Shown piece after piece: positions 49,059-59,476 of a stretch of 64,000 nucleotides of DNA. Below the pieces are notes generated by a model. That model had not been told where the DNA came from, made no database searches, and was given only the letters and a program-made list of their open reading frames with translations. Position 1 is the first letter of the stretch, and the number at the start of each line of letters is the position of its first letter. The DNA lies in contig NZ_CP019239.1 of assembly GCF_001955715.1 (NCBI RefSeq), positions 3,844,001-3,908,000 on the forward strand. The letters are read 5' to 3'. This DNA is from Rhodoferax saidenbachensis (GTDB lineage Bacteria > Pseudomonadota > Gammaproteobacteria > Burkholderiales > Burkholderiaceae_C). The position numbers and the translations under genes were made by a program.

Positions 49059-49093
49059 TGGCAAATAATACAAGTTTTTGTATTATTTGCCAA
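49058..49093. promoter_or_regulatory. Operator palindrome of the toxin-antitoxin operon
   Basis: TTGGCAAATAATACAA and its exact complement are separated by GTTT, giving a 16-bp perfect inverted repeat. The left arm ends at the toxin start codon. AT-rich content allows it to contain the -10 region. It is probably the binding site of the HigA-type repressor and could also fold in the mRNA leader. Confidence 0.8.
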
Positions 49094-49161
49094 TCAGCCG
49101 AGGAAGCAAGAATGTCCAGGCACGCAGAGAGACTCGCTCTTGTCGCTACAAAAATCCAAAT

Positions 49162-49220
49162 ACGCTACCGTTTTGATAGCTGCTTGCGCATACTCCATGG
49201 GGGCTAGAGGCCAATTTGAC
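49162..49220 (+). repeat. Dispersed intergenic repeat, copy G
   Basis: ACGCTACCGTTTTGA, then TAGCTGCTTGCGCA, then CTCCATGGGGGCTAGAGGCC. It lies in the divergent spacer between the toxin and the diguanylate cyclase gene. Confidence 0.88.
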
Positions 49221-49336
49221 ACTCAACCCAGAGCACGGGCGCCATTTCTCATGGCCAGCGTTCGGGTAAATGCGGTTGGTGCAGGCAGCCCACCGGTGGC
49301 AAGCTCGACCCGACAACCAATCTTTAATTACTTCCC

Positions 49337-50548
49337 ATGTCTGATGCTTTTTCCCGGCTCCGGGCCTGGTTTCGTGCCGCGCTGTTGGACAGTGCGCACA
49401 TACAGCCCGAAGCCACCGCGGAGAGTATTCGCCGGTTCCGTATTTTTATGACGCTCGGCATTTTGGCGAATATCGCCTACCTGAGTTATTTCTGGTGGCT
49501 GGCGCCGGCCGCCGCCACGCCACTGCAGCAGCGCTATGGCAACACGATAGGCTTGATCCACGCTGTCAACGCGGCAGGTCTGGTGGTGTGCTGGCTGTGC
49601 TGCCATCACTTGCTGCGCAAGGCGGCCATGCCGCCGGTGCAGGCCCGGCTGTTGCAGGTGCTGATCGCCGCGTGGGTCATGGCGTTTGGTATCAGCCTGT
49701 CGGTGGCTGACCAATGGGTGGGAAGCAACACCACCAACTATGTGATGCTGAGCCTCATTGTGGCCATGCTCGCATTGCTGCGCCCGGTCGCTGCGGCCCT
49801 GCTGTTCGCCGTCGCTTATCTAGCGCTGTACCACGCCATGACCCTCACCCAAAATGACAAGGCCATGCTGGACATGGCACGCAGCCACAGTTTTACCGGC
49901 ACGGTGATGAGCCTGGTGGCGTCTGTCGTGATGTGGCGCCAGTATGTCAGCGCGGCCCTGCTGCGCCGACAGCTTACGGAATCGAATGCATCGCTCGAAA
50001 AAAAGCAGGAGGAGCTTTCCTACCTGGCCACGCACGATGCCCTGACCGGGCTGCGCAACCGCCGTGCTTTCCTGCTGGAAGCCGAACACGAACTCAACCG
50101 TGCGCTGCGATACCCCAGCGAAACCGGCATTCTGATCGCGGACCTGGACCACTTCAAACGTGTCAATGACCGTTACGGCCACCCGGCAGGTGACGCCGTG
50201 CTGCGCCACTTTGCCGACCTGCTCAAGGCCCAGTTACGCGACTCCGACATTGCGGCGCGGCTGGGCGGCGAGGAGTTCATCGTCCTGCTGCCTGGCACCG
50301 GTACTGCCGGCACCGCTGTGGTCGCGGAAAAAATCCGGCGCGCTATTGAGGCCGCACCCGTGGCCCATGCCGACCAGCACATTGCCATCACGGTCAGTAT
50401 TGGTGTGAGTAGCCTGCCCGCCCACGACAACAGCGCCATCGACACCTTGTATGGGCGGGCGGATCAGGCCCTCTATGCCGCCAAGGCAGAGGGACGCAAC
50501 CGGGTGGTGCATGCAGAGGCGGCCCCCAGTCATCCGGCATCGGCATAA
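49337..50548 (+). CDS. GGDEF domain diguanylate cyclase, membrane-bound
   Basis: 403-residue protein with about six membrane helices in residues 35-215, a short coiled-coil linker (LTESNASLEKKQEELSYL) and a GGDEF domain (about 235-395). The active-site motif is GGEEF (310-314), preceded by DLDHFKRVNDRYGHPAGD, so it should make cyclic di-GMP from GTP. No inhibitory RxxD motif was obvious. It is followed, 97 bases later, by the response regulator gene on the same strand. Confidence 0.93.
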   Translation: MSDAFSRLRAWFRAALLDSAHIQPEATAESIRRFRIFMTLGILANIAYLSYFWWLAPAAATPLQQRYGNTIGLIHAVNAAGLVVCWLCCHHLLRKAAMPPVQARLLQVLIAAWVMAFGISLSVADQWVGSNTTNYVMLSLIVAMLALLRPVAAALLFAVAYLALYHAMTLTQNDKAMLDMARSHSFTGTVMSLVASVVMWRQYVSAALLRRQLTESNASLEKKQEELSYLATHDALTGLRNRRAFLLEAEHELNRALRYPSETGILIADLDHFKRVNDRYGHPAGDAVLRHFADLLKAQLRDSDIAARLGGEEFIVLLPGTGTAGTAVVAEKIRRAIEAAPVAHADQHIAITVSIGVSSLPAHDNSAIDTLYGRADQALYAAKAEGRNRVVHAEAAPSHPASA

Positions 50549-50645
50549 CCAGCAGGTGATCGCAGGACCGGTTTTTGCGCACCCCATCCGGTCTGTCTTT
50601 TTCCATAGACAATGCAACGGTAAAACAGCACCTTCTACCGCCCCT

Positions 50646-51457
<812 letters not shown>

Positions 51458-51461
<4 letters not shown>

Positions 51462-53443
51462 GAGTTTGGCTGGCGCTGCTGCTGTGCTGCTGGATGCTGG
51501 CCGCCCAAGCGACAGAGCAGGCACTGGACGGCACACATCCGCGCATGGACCTGGCACCCGTGCTGTCTGTCCTGGAAGACCCCACGGCCACACTCACAGC
51601 CGATGCCGTTGCAGCCCTCCCCGCAACACACCTGCGTGCAACCGTCGCCACTGACTTCATTCTGGGTTACTCCCGCTCTGCCTTCTGGTACCACGCCACG
51701 CTGCGCAATTCAGCCTCCGACACCCACGACTACTGGCTCGAAGTCGGCGACGCGCGGCTGCATGACGTCTCGGCCCACATCCAGCAGCAGGGCCAATGGC
51801 ATCACGCCCAGGCCGGTGCGGCCTACCCGGTGGCCGAACGCCCGATCACGGCGCACAGTGCGGTGTTTCCGGTGCGCCTGGCGCCGGGGGAAGTGGTGCA
51901 GGTCTATGTCCGCGTGGTCAGTCCGACGGCACTGAACACCCGCTTTGTGCTGTGGGACCCGACCGCCTTCCGCGCGGCAGAGGCCCGCGAAAACCTCATC
52001 GACGGCATCCTGTTTGGCGGCCTGCTGCTGGTGGTGGGCTACAACGCCTTTATTGCCCTGTCGGTGCGCGAACGGAGTTTTCTCTACCTGGCACTGGGGG
52101 CGCTGTTCTTCCTGATCAACCAGATTGCCCTGCGTGGTTATGGGGCCCAGTACCTGTGGCCAGGCACCCCGCTTTGGGCCCGTGCCAGCATGGCGCCCAC
52201 CCTCATGCTGGCGACCGCGCTGATCATCTTTTTTCAGCGCCGGATGCTGCAAACCGCCACACTGACCCCGCGCTGGGACCGTGCCCTGATGGCCATGGGC
52301 TGGGCGCTGCTGGTGCTGGTGCCCATCGGGGCCTGGGTGGACTACCGTTTCGCGGCGCGCGCATTCAACTGGATCGGGCTGGCGGGCATGGTTGCGTTTG
52401 TGGTGGTCTCCGTCATCGGCTACCGCAACCGCCTGCGAGCCATGGGCCTGTATGTGCTGGCCAGCCTGGTTTTGGTCTTCAGCACGACGCCCGTCACGCT
52501 GCTCGCTATGGGGTTGACCATTGACCCCGAGCGGCTGCGCTGGGTTCCGGTGGCAGGCATGCTGCTGACCATGCTGCTGTGGAGCTACGCGCTGCACGCC
52601 CATTTCAGCCAGTTGCAAAAGGCACGTGAACAGGCGCAGGACGCCCTGCTGGCACAACAAGGCAGCGAGCAGGTCCGCCTGGAGCGCACGGTACTGGAAC
52701 GCACGGACCAGTTGCGCGACGCGCTGGCCCGGGCCAATGCCGCCAACCGCGGCAAGTCGCTGCTGCTGGCCCATATCAGCCACGACCTGCGCGCCCCTGT
52801 CGCCACCATCCTGGGTTATGCGCGCCAGTGGCGCCAGCAAGCTGTGGGGCACGCAGCACCCGCCGCCATTGAACGCAACGCGCACTACCAGATGAGCCTG
52901 ATCGAGGACCTGCTGGACTACGCCTGTGTGGAGCTGGACGAAGCCGTGCTGTACCCGCAGACCGGCGATCTGCCGGACTTCCTGACCGACATCGGTGCCG
53001 ACGCCCGCCAACTGGCCGAACAGGCCGACCTGCGCTGCGAACTGGCGCTAGATACCGGCCTACCCCGCCAGGTGGTGGCAGATTTCAAACGCCTGCGCCA
53101 GGCGCTCATGAACCTGCTCTCCAACGCCGTCAAGTTCACGCCCCACGGCGGTATCGCGTTGCGCGTGACGGTGGTGGCCCAGTCGCCTGCGAGTTGTCAG
53201 CTGCTGTTTGAAGTGGAAGACACCGGCATCGGCCTGTCGGCCGAGGCCCTGCAAAGAATCTTTGAGCCGTTTGAGCTGGGCCCCGCTCCGGGGCAGCCCA
53301 GCGGGGTCGGTCTGGGACTGGCGATCTCCTCGCATTACCTCAAACTCATGGGCAGCAGCCTGCAGGTGCAAAGCCAGCCCGGCCAGGGCAGTCGTTTCCA
53401 TTTCACGCTGTCCCTGCCCGTCATGGACGCCCCCGCCGCTTAA
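51458..53443 (+). CDS. 7TMR-DISM sensor histidine kinase
   Basis: 661-residue kinase. A signal peptide (about 1-19) leads a periplasmic 7TMR-DISM extracellular domain (about 25-185), then seven membrane helices (about 190-390), a coiled-coil, and a HisKA domain with His442 in HISHDLRAP. The ATPase domain has the N box (NLLSNAVKFTPHGG), DTGIGLS and GVGLGLAIS. No receiver domain is attached. The GTG start overlaps the response regulator stop (GTGA), so the two are translated together and form a cognate pair. The ligand is probably a carbohydrate, by family analogy. Confidence 0.92.
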
Positions 53444-53454
53444 CGCACACCAGC

Positions 53455-53489
53455 CGCTGCAGCAAAGGTATTGGACGCCGCAGCAAAGG
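53455..53489 (+). promoter_or_regulatory. Direct repeat upstream of tpsA, candidate AraC-type site
   Basis: CGCTGCAGCAAAGG (53455-53468) and CGCCGCAGCAAAGG (53476-53489) match at 13 of 14 positions with a period of 21 bases, two helical turns. It begins 12 bases after the kinase stop and ends 61 bases before the tpsA start. Tandem half-sites with this spacing are typical of AraC-family activators, such as the regulator encoded at 50646. Confidence 0.6.
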
Positions 53490-53550
53490 CGGGCCAGGCG
53501 GTTCTTTCATAGCATGGTTGGCTCGCTCCCAATTGCGTTGAAAGACCGCC

Positions 53551-56500
53551 ATGCACCCACACGCCAGCCTGAACAAATCATTCCGCCTTGTCTGGAATGC
53601 GACCACTGCGGTTTGGCAGGCCGTCAGCGAAATCGGTAGCGGCCACGGCAAGGGCCACAGTGCCCGTACCCTGCGGCGCACCGGACAAACGGCGCTGACA
53701 AGCACCGCCCTGGTGCTGGCGGGCCAAGCGATGGCAGCCACTGTGCTACCCACTGAATTCACCGTCGAGGCGGGTCAAGCCAGCATGCAACAGAGTGGCA
53801 ATGCGATGACCATCACCCAGCAGTCCGCACGCATGGCAGCGACGGTCCGCGATTTCAGCATCGGCCCGGATAACACCGTTCAGGTGATCCAGCCCTCAGC
53901 CTCCGCCGTAGCCTTGTTCCGCGTGCTGGGTCACCAGGTCTCGGTGATTGAGGGAAGGCTGATCGCCAACGGCCACGTCTTTCTGCAAAACCCCAACGGT
54001 GTGTTGTTTGCACCCGGTGCCCAGGTGGATGTGGGCAGCCTGGTGGCCTCCACGCTGAACCTCAGCGTGACCGACTTCATGGCCGGCAACTACCAGTTTG
54101 AAGGCAGCAGCAACGCCAGCATCACCAACCAGGGGCGCATCACCGCCCATGGCGATAACAACAACGGCGGCACCATCGCGCTGGTCGCCGCACGCATCGT
54201 CAACGAGGGCACACTCACCGCCGATCGCGGCCAGGTTTTGCTGGGTGCAGGCTCGCAAGTGCTGCTGGACCTGGGCGGCCCGGTCAAGCTGGAGGTGCAG
54301 CAAGGTACGCTGGACGCGCTGATCACCAACGGCGGCGCAATCCGCGCCGACGGCGGCACCGTGCTGCTCACGGCCAAGGCGCTGGGCGATCTGTCGCGCA
54401 GTGTGATCAACCACACCGGTCTTGTCCAGGCCCAGACGCTAGACACCAATGAACGGGGCGAGATCACCCTGCTGGCACCGGGCGAACAGATCACCGTCGC
54501 CGGCACGCTGGATGCCTCCGCCCTGCAGGGCGGCAGCGGCGGGCGCATCGTCGCCACCGGCACCCGGGTGCTGGTCGAAGACGGCGCCCACCTCACCGCC
54601 AGCGGCAAGAACGGCGGTGGCGAGGTACTGGTGGGTGGCAGCTGGCAAAACAGCAACCCCGCCATTTACCAGGCCACCCAGACCCTGGTAAAGGCCGGTG
54701 CCGTGCTGGAGGCCGATGCCACCGACGTGGGCGACGGCGGCACGGTAGTGGCCTGGTCGGACATCCACAAGGCTGACAGCACCACCCAGGCTTACGGCAA
54801 GTTCAGCGCCAAGGGTGGCGCACGCGGCGGCGACGGCGGGCGCATCGAAACCTCGGGCTACTGGCTGGACGTAGCTGGCATCACGGCCAATGCCTCCGCC
54901 GCCATGGGCCGCAGCGGCCAGTGGCTGCTGGACCCTTACAACATCACCATCAGCAGCAGCGCCACGACTGCGGGCCCGGGCTTCCCCGGATGGACCTCGG
55001 CGGCTGACAGTTCGGTGGTGCAGAACACCGACATCGAAGCCCAGCTCAATACCGGCACCAGCGTGACCATCGCCACCGGCAGCGGCGGTGCCCAGGCGGG
55101 CAACATCAGCGTGACCGCCAACATCACCAAAACCGCTGGCACCGATGCCACGCTGACACTGCAAGCGCACAACGGTATTGAAATCAATGCTGGCACCAGC
55201 ATCACATCCTCTGTGGGCGCCCTGAATGTCGTTCTCAACAGTGACAGCGATGCCACCGGTGGCGGCTATGTCTGGCTAGGCAAGGGCAATAGCCCCGGTG
55301 CGCAAAGCGCCACCACCATCACGACCAATGGTGGCTCCCTGACTCTGGGGGGCGGCAGCAACGCTTCCGGTTATGCCCAGGGCTCCACTACCGGCACCAG
55401 CAACGGTATCGTGCTGGACAAGGTCGACATCAACACGGGCGGCGGCAACATCGTGATGCGCGGCAAGAGCGCGGTAAGTGTCATCAATATTTCCAGCTCT
55501 GACGCAGCGAGCAGTGCCAACACCGACGGCATACGCTTTCACGGCAGCAACCTCATCAACTCCGGTACCGGCACCATCGCATTCACCGGAGTGGCCCAGG
55601 GGACTTCGGGTGCCAGCAACGGTATTGAAACCAGCGAGTCGGGCTACACCCGCATTACATCTGCTGCGACCAACACTACGGCCATCAGTTTCTCGGGTGA
55701 CGCTACGCAGGGCACCGCAACCGGCGGCGGCTGGGGCACCTTCTTATGGGGTACCAACAGCAGCGGCATTGTGCTGGCAGCTACGGGAACCGGCGGCGGC
55801 ATTACCCTCACGGGCAGTGGCAGAAATTCGACCTTCGGCGGTGGCGTCCACCTGAATCCCAATGCCTTTGTGCTGGCCAGCAGCGGCCCGATTGCCATCA
55901 CCGGAACCAAGGGCGCGGCATCCACTTACGAAGACATTGTGATCAACAGCACCGTGGGGTACGTCGCCACCTTACCAGGTGGCTTTGGCGTGGCGTCCCC
56001 GGTCACTGCGTCGAGCAGCAACATCACGCTCACCGCCGACAGCCTGAGCGCCAACCGCGTGTTTTCTGGCGCCACCTTCAGTAACAGTGCCGTGCAGAGC
56101 ACCGGCATTCTGACCATTGCGCCACGCACCGCGGGCAAGGCCATGGCAGTTCAGACAGCCAATCCGGGCGGCACCGCGTTCTGGATCAACCCCACGTCCA
56201 TGTTTGGCGCCAGTGGACTGTTCAAGACCGGGTTCAGCAAACTGGTCTTTGGCTCCAGCACCACCGGCAACGTAACGCTGGACAACTACAGCTTCAACAA
56301 CGATACCGAAATCAACACCAGCGGCAATGCCGTGCTGGGCGCCGTAACCATTGCCAACGGCAAGGCGCTCACCGTCAACATGACGGGCAGCGGCAGCATC
56401 ACCGATACGGGTACCGTGGCAGTCGCCAATCTGAAGCTCAATGGCAGCACCAGCGCCGTGACGCTGGACAGTGCGGCCAATGCCATCGGCACGGTGGCAG

Positions 56501-57390
56501 GCACCGTCGCCTCACTCACTCTGTCCAACAGCACGGCACTGACCGTGGGCAGCGTGGGCGGAACCAATGGCATTACCGCGACGGGCAACATCGACATTGC
56601 CACCTTGAGCGGCGATTTGACCGTGTCCCAGAACATCAGCACCAGTTCCACCAGCGCATCTGCCATTATTCTGAACGCGGGCAAGAGCGCAGCGCCCACC
56701 ACCACAACGGGTGGCAATATCGTGCTCAGCGGCAGCCGCAGCTTCACCACCGGAAGCGGTGGCCGTGCCGTGCTGTATTCGGGCGACGATGCCGGCAGCA
56801 CCGGCTTGTCTACGCTGGTCTTTGCCGCCAATGGCACGGTCACCGGCAACGCGGATGAAAGCACCAACCCCACCGCCACCAGTGGTGTGAACGCCGTGTT
56901 CCGTGGTACCCCACCCGTGGCACCTGTAGTCACACCACCCAGCACCCCGGCCACTACGCCGACCACCAACACGTCCACGGCCAGCGTGACACCGGCGGTG
57001 CAGAACGCGCAGCAGCTGCCCGTAGAGCCACCCAAACCTGTGAATGTGGCGCTGCCTGCGGTGCCCGCGGGCGCCGGTGGCTCCAGCGGTTCGAGCAACT
57101 TTGAGTTGTCCACCAATGGTGGCCTGCGTTTCCTGGACCTGCCCGCAAACACACTCCCTGGTACCGGCATTGACACGGCAGTGACGGGTGGCACAGCCGG
57201 AACAACAGGCAGCACAGCACAAGGCAGTGGCAGTGTTGCCTTGGCCAACGCCCAGAGTGGCCAGGGTGCCCAAGGCGGCATCGATCCCTTCGGCTTCATG
57301 CGTGTCTTTGTGACCGGTGGCGGCATCACATTGCCATCCCCCACCGCGTTTGACAGCACGCAGGAGAACGATGCCAACCAGAACCCTTGA
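53551..57390 (+). CDS. Two-partner secretion exoprotein (TpsA, filamentous haemagglutinin N-terminal domain)
   Basis: 1279-residue secreted protein. The extended signal peptide region (ESPR) is visible as LNKSFRLVWNATTAVWQAVSE (7-27), followed by a hydrophobic core ending AGQAMAA (about 70). The TPS recognition domain (about 72-310) has the NPNGVLFAPG motif near 147. The rest is a beta-helix of Ser/Thr/Gly/Asn-rich repeats, with a Pro-rich linker near 1118-1165 (PVVTPPSTPATTPTTNT) and a short acidic end. It is small for this class and has no toxin or cysteine-protease domain, so it is more likely an adhesin or structural fibre. Confidence 0.92.
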   Translation: MHPHASLNKSFRLVWNATTAVWQAVSEIGSGHGKGHSARTLRRTGQTALTSTALVLAGQAMAATVLPTEFTVEAGQASMQQSGNAMTITQQSARMAATVRDFSIGPDNTVQVIQPSASAVALFRVLGHQVSVIEGRLIANGHVFLQNPNGVLFAPGAQVDVGSLVASTLNLSVTDFMAGNYQFEGSSNASITNQGRITAHGDNNNGGTIALVAARIVNEGTLTADRGQVLLGAGSQVLLDLGGPVKLEVQQGTLDALITNGGAIRADGGTVLLTAKALGDLSRSVINHTGLVQAQTLDTNERGEITLLAPGEQITVAGTLDASALQGGSGGRIVATGTRVLVEDGAHLTASGKNGGGEVLVGGSWQNSNPAIYQATQTLVKAGAVLEADATDVGDGGTVVAWSDIHKADSTTQAYGKFSAKGGARGGDGGRIETSGYWLDVAGITANASAAMGRSGQWLLDPYNITISSSATTAGPGFPGWTSAADSSVVQNTDIEAQLNTGTSVTIATGSGGAQAGNISVTANITKTAGTDATLTLQAHNGIEINAGTSITSSVGALNVVLNSDSDATGGGYVWLGKGNSPGAQSATTITTNGGSLTLGGGSNASGYAQGSTTGTSNGIVLDKVDINTGGGNIVMRGKSAVSVINISSSDAASSANTDGIRFHGSNLINSGTGTIAFTGVAQGTSGASNGIETSESGYTRITSAATNTTAISFSGDATQGTATGGGWGTFLWGTNSSGIVLAATGTGGGITLTGSGRNSTFGGGVHLNPNAFVLASSGPIAITGTKGAASTYEDIVINSTVGYVATLPGGFGVASPVTASSSNITLTADSLSANRVFSGATFSNSAVQSTGILTIAPRTAGKAMAVQTANPGGTAFWINPTSMFGASGLFKTGFSKLVFGSSTTGNVTLDNYSFNNDTEINTSGNAVLGAVTIANGKALTVNMTGSGSITDTGTVAVANLKLNGSTSAVTLDSAANAIGTVAGTVASLTLSNSTALTVGSVGGTNGITATGNIDIATLSGDLTVSQNISTSSTSASAIILNAGKSAAPTTTTGGNIVLSGSRSFTTGSGGRAVLYSGDDAGSTGLSTLVFAANGTVTGNADESTNPTATSGVNAVFRGTPPVAPVVTPPSTPATTPTTNTSTASVTPAVQNAQQLPVEPPKPVNVALPAVPAGAGGSSGSSNFELSTNGGLRFLDLPANTLPGTGIDTAVTGGTAGTTGSTAQGSGSVALANAQSGQGAQGGIDPFGFMRVFVTGGGITLPSPTAFDSTQENDANQNP

Positions 57391-59095
57391 TCACCGCCTG
57401 CCGCTTCCGTACCGATTGCCACTGCATTCCATGAAAAAAAATACCGTTTGGACCACCAGCACCCTGCTGGCACTGAGCTTCTCACTGTCCCCCATCGGGG
57501 CCTACGCGCAGACCGCACCGGACGCAGGCCAGACCCTGCAGCAACTGCAACCAACGCCGGCGGCCCCGCGCGAAAGCCAGCCACTCAAGCTCCAGCCTGC
57601 AGCGCCCACCGGCATCACCCTACCCGGTGGTGGGCAGGTGGTGCTGCAGTCCGTCCGTTTCAGCGGCAACACGGCCATCCCGCAGGAGACACTGCAGGCT
57701 GCCGTGGCGGGCAGTGTGGGCCAGTCCATGGACCTGGCCGGGCTGCAGGCACTGGCATCACGGACCAGTGCGCTTTACCGCGCATCCGGCTACCCCTTTG
57801 CCACGGCTTTCTTGCCGCCGCAGACCCTGACGACAGGGGCGCTGCGCATCCAGATCGTGGAGGGGCGCTATGGCAAGGTGCAGGCCGTTGGCGACGACGC
57901 TCCGCTGGTGCTCAAGGCCGACCGGTTCCTGGGTTCGCTGCAGGCGGGTGTCGTCATCGAAACCGCCGCCCTAGAACGTGCCACCCTGATCCTGGACGAC
58001 CAGCCCGGCATCAAGACCCTGGCGCTGATGCGCCCCGGCGAAGAAACCGGCACCGGTAATCTGGAAGTCCGCATCACACGCGAGCGCAGCATCACCGGTG
58101 ACGCAGGCGTGGACAATTTTGGCAACCGCTACAGCGGTGAATACCGGGCACGCGCCAACCTCAACATCAACAGCCCCTTCACGCTGGGTGACCAGATCAG
58201 CCTGCGCCTGCTGGGCAGTGACGAAAACCTCTGGCTGGGCTCGGTGGGCTATGGCCTGCCGCTAGGCACATCGGGTTTGCGTGGCAATGTGGGGTATGCC
58301 TACACGCGTTACATGCTGGGCAAGGAGTTTGCGTACCTGCAGGCCAACGGCACGGCGATTGTTTCCAGCGCGGGCTTAAGTTACCCGCTGATCCGCTCGC
58401 AGAAAACCAACCTTACCCTGATTGGCACCTACCAATACAAGGAGCTGCAGGACAACAAGGACAGCACCGCGACGCACGAGAGCAAGGCCAGCGAATCCAC
58501 CCCATTGGTGCTGCAGTTTGACCGCCGCGACACGCTGGGCGGGGGCGGCATCACCTACGGCAGCGCCACCTGGACCGGTGGCTCGCTGCGCATGGATACG
58601 GCACTGACGGCCGCCGACAGCAACCAAACCCGCGGCAGCTTTAACAAGCTCAATCTGGATGTGGTGCGCCTGCAGAATCTGGCCGCAGGCTGGAGCCTGA
58701 TGGGCCGTTTCAGCATGCAGACCGCCAGCAAAAACCTGGACTCGTCCGAGAAGACCAGCCTAGGCGGCCCCGGCGGCGTGCGCGCCTACCCCACGGGGGA
58801 AGCCAGCGGCGACGAAGCGATGCTCGCCCAGCTCGAACTGCGATACGCCCTGGGTCTGTACACGCCTTACCTGTTCATGGACAGCGGAATCATCACGGTC
58901 AACACCCGCCCGGCACTCGGCGCCAACAACAACCAGCGCACCTTGTCCGGCAGCGGGCTGGGACTGCGTTACCAGAACAATGGCTGGAACGCCGATGCCG
59001 CGCTGGCCTGGCGTACCGAAGGCGGTGCACCGCAGTCCGACACCAGCAGCGATCCAGCCCCCAGGGCGTGGGTGAGCGCTGGTTACAAGTTCTGA
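57371..59095 (+). CDS. Two-partner secretion outer membrane transporter (TpsB, ShlB/FhaC/HecB family)
   Basis: 574-residue outer membrane translocator for the upstream TpsA. A signal peptide ends near AYAQ, followed by POTRA domains (about 90-240, starting VVLQSVRFSGNTAIPQETL) and a 16-strand barrel ending in Phe (AWVSAGYKF) as required for Bam insertion. The barrel has the VRAYPTGEASGDEA motif of the family. The start at 57371 is chosen because AGGAG lies before it and it overlaps the tpsA end by 20 bases; ATG at 57431 (MKKNTVWTT) is a possible alternative with a more compact signal peptide. Confidence 0.92.
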   Translation: MPTRTLDHRLPLPYRLPLHSMKKNTVWTTSTLLALSFSLSPIGAYAQTAPDAGQTLQQLQPTPAAPRESQPLKLQPAAPTGITLPGGGQVVLQSVRFSGNTAIPQETLQAAVAGSVGQSMDLAGLQALASRTSALYRASGYPFATAFLPPQTLTTGALRIQIVEGRYGKVQAVGDDAPLVLKADRFLGSLQAGVVIETAALERATLILDDQPGIKTLALMRPGEETGTGNLEVRITRERSITGDAGVDNFGNRYSGEYRARANLNINSPFTLGDQISLRLLGSDENLWLGSVGYGLPLGTSGLRGNVGYAYTRYMLGKEFAYLQANGTAIVSSAGLSYPLIRSQKTNLTLIGTYQYKELQDNKDSTATHESKASESTPLVLQFDRRDTLGGGGITYGSATWTGGSLRMDTALTAADSNQTRGSFNKLNLDVVRLQNLAAGWSLMGRFSMQTASKNLDSSEKTSLGGPGGVRAYPTGEASGDEAMLAQLELRYALGLYTPYLFMDSGIITVNTRPALGANNNQRTLSGSGLGLRYQNNGWNADAALAWRTEGGAPQSDTSSDPAPRAWVSAGYKF

Positions 59096-59104
59096 GCCCC
59101 AGGA

Positions 59105-59164
59105 AATTGCTATTGAATTAGTAGCTGCTTGCGCACATTCCATAAGGGCCAGAGGCCTTTTTTG
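59105..59164 (+). repeat. Dispersed intergenic repeat, copy H
   Basis: ATTGCTATTGAATTAG, then TAGCTGCTTGCGCA, then ATTCCATAAGGGCCAGAGGCC. It lies ten bases after the tpsB stop. Confidence 0.88.
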
Positions 59165-59185
59165 CATTGAATCTAGAATGGTGCC

Positions 59186-59401
59186 ATGGCAACCACACCG
59201 CCCCTGGACCCGAACCGCTGCCCCCTGTGCGGCCAGGGTAACCAGTGCGCCATGGAAGTAGAAAAAGCCACCGGGCAAAAGCAGCCGCCCTGCTGGTGCA
59301 CACACGCCACATTCAGCGCGGATTTGCTGGCCCGCATCCCCGACACTCTGCGCAACCAGGCCTGCGTGTGCGCGGCCTGTGCTGCGAAAACTTCAGCCTG
59401 A
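59186..59401 (+). CDS. Cysteine-rich CWC family protein
   Basis: 71-residue protein with eight Cys: NRCPLCGQGNQCAME, PPCWCTHATF and ACVCAACA. The CWC motif and spacing identify the cysteine-rich CWC family, probably a small zinc protein of unknown role. The start follows a copy of the dispersed repeat. It lies between tpsB and the WcbI-like gene, with no obvious relation to either. Confidence 0.82.
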   Translation: MATTPPLDPNRCPLCGQGNQCAMEVEKATGQKQPPCWCTHATFSADLLARIPDTLRNQACVCAACAAKTSA

Positions 59402-59476
59402 CGCCTGGCCCAGCAAGGCACAAGGCCGCATCCAGGCGTGGTGGAAGACGCCGTATCACATAGTAATATTGATCGG

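Noticed and set aside
51710..53011. 433-codon minus-strand open frame inside the histidine kinase
   Set aside because: Antisense shadow of the kinase with low-complexity His/Gln-rich translation.
55000..56700. Ser/Thr/Gly-rich stretch as a CRISPR-like or tandem DNA repeat
   Set aside because: Similarity is at the protein level (beta-helix rungs); no exact DNA unit repeats at constant spacing.
56286..57584. 432-codon minus-strand open frame opposite tpsA
   Set aside because: Val/Pro-rich translation mirrors the Thr/Gly-rich tpsA repeats; not a gene.
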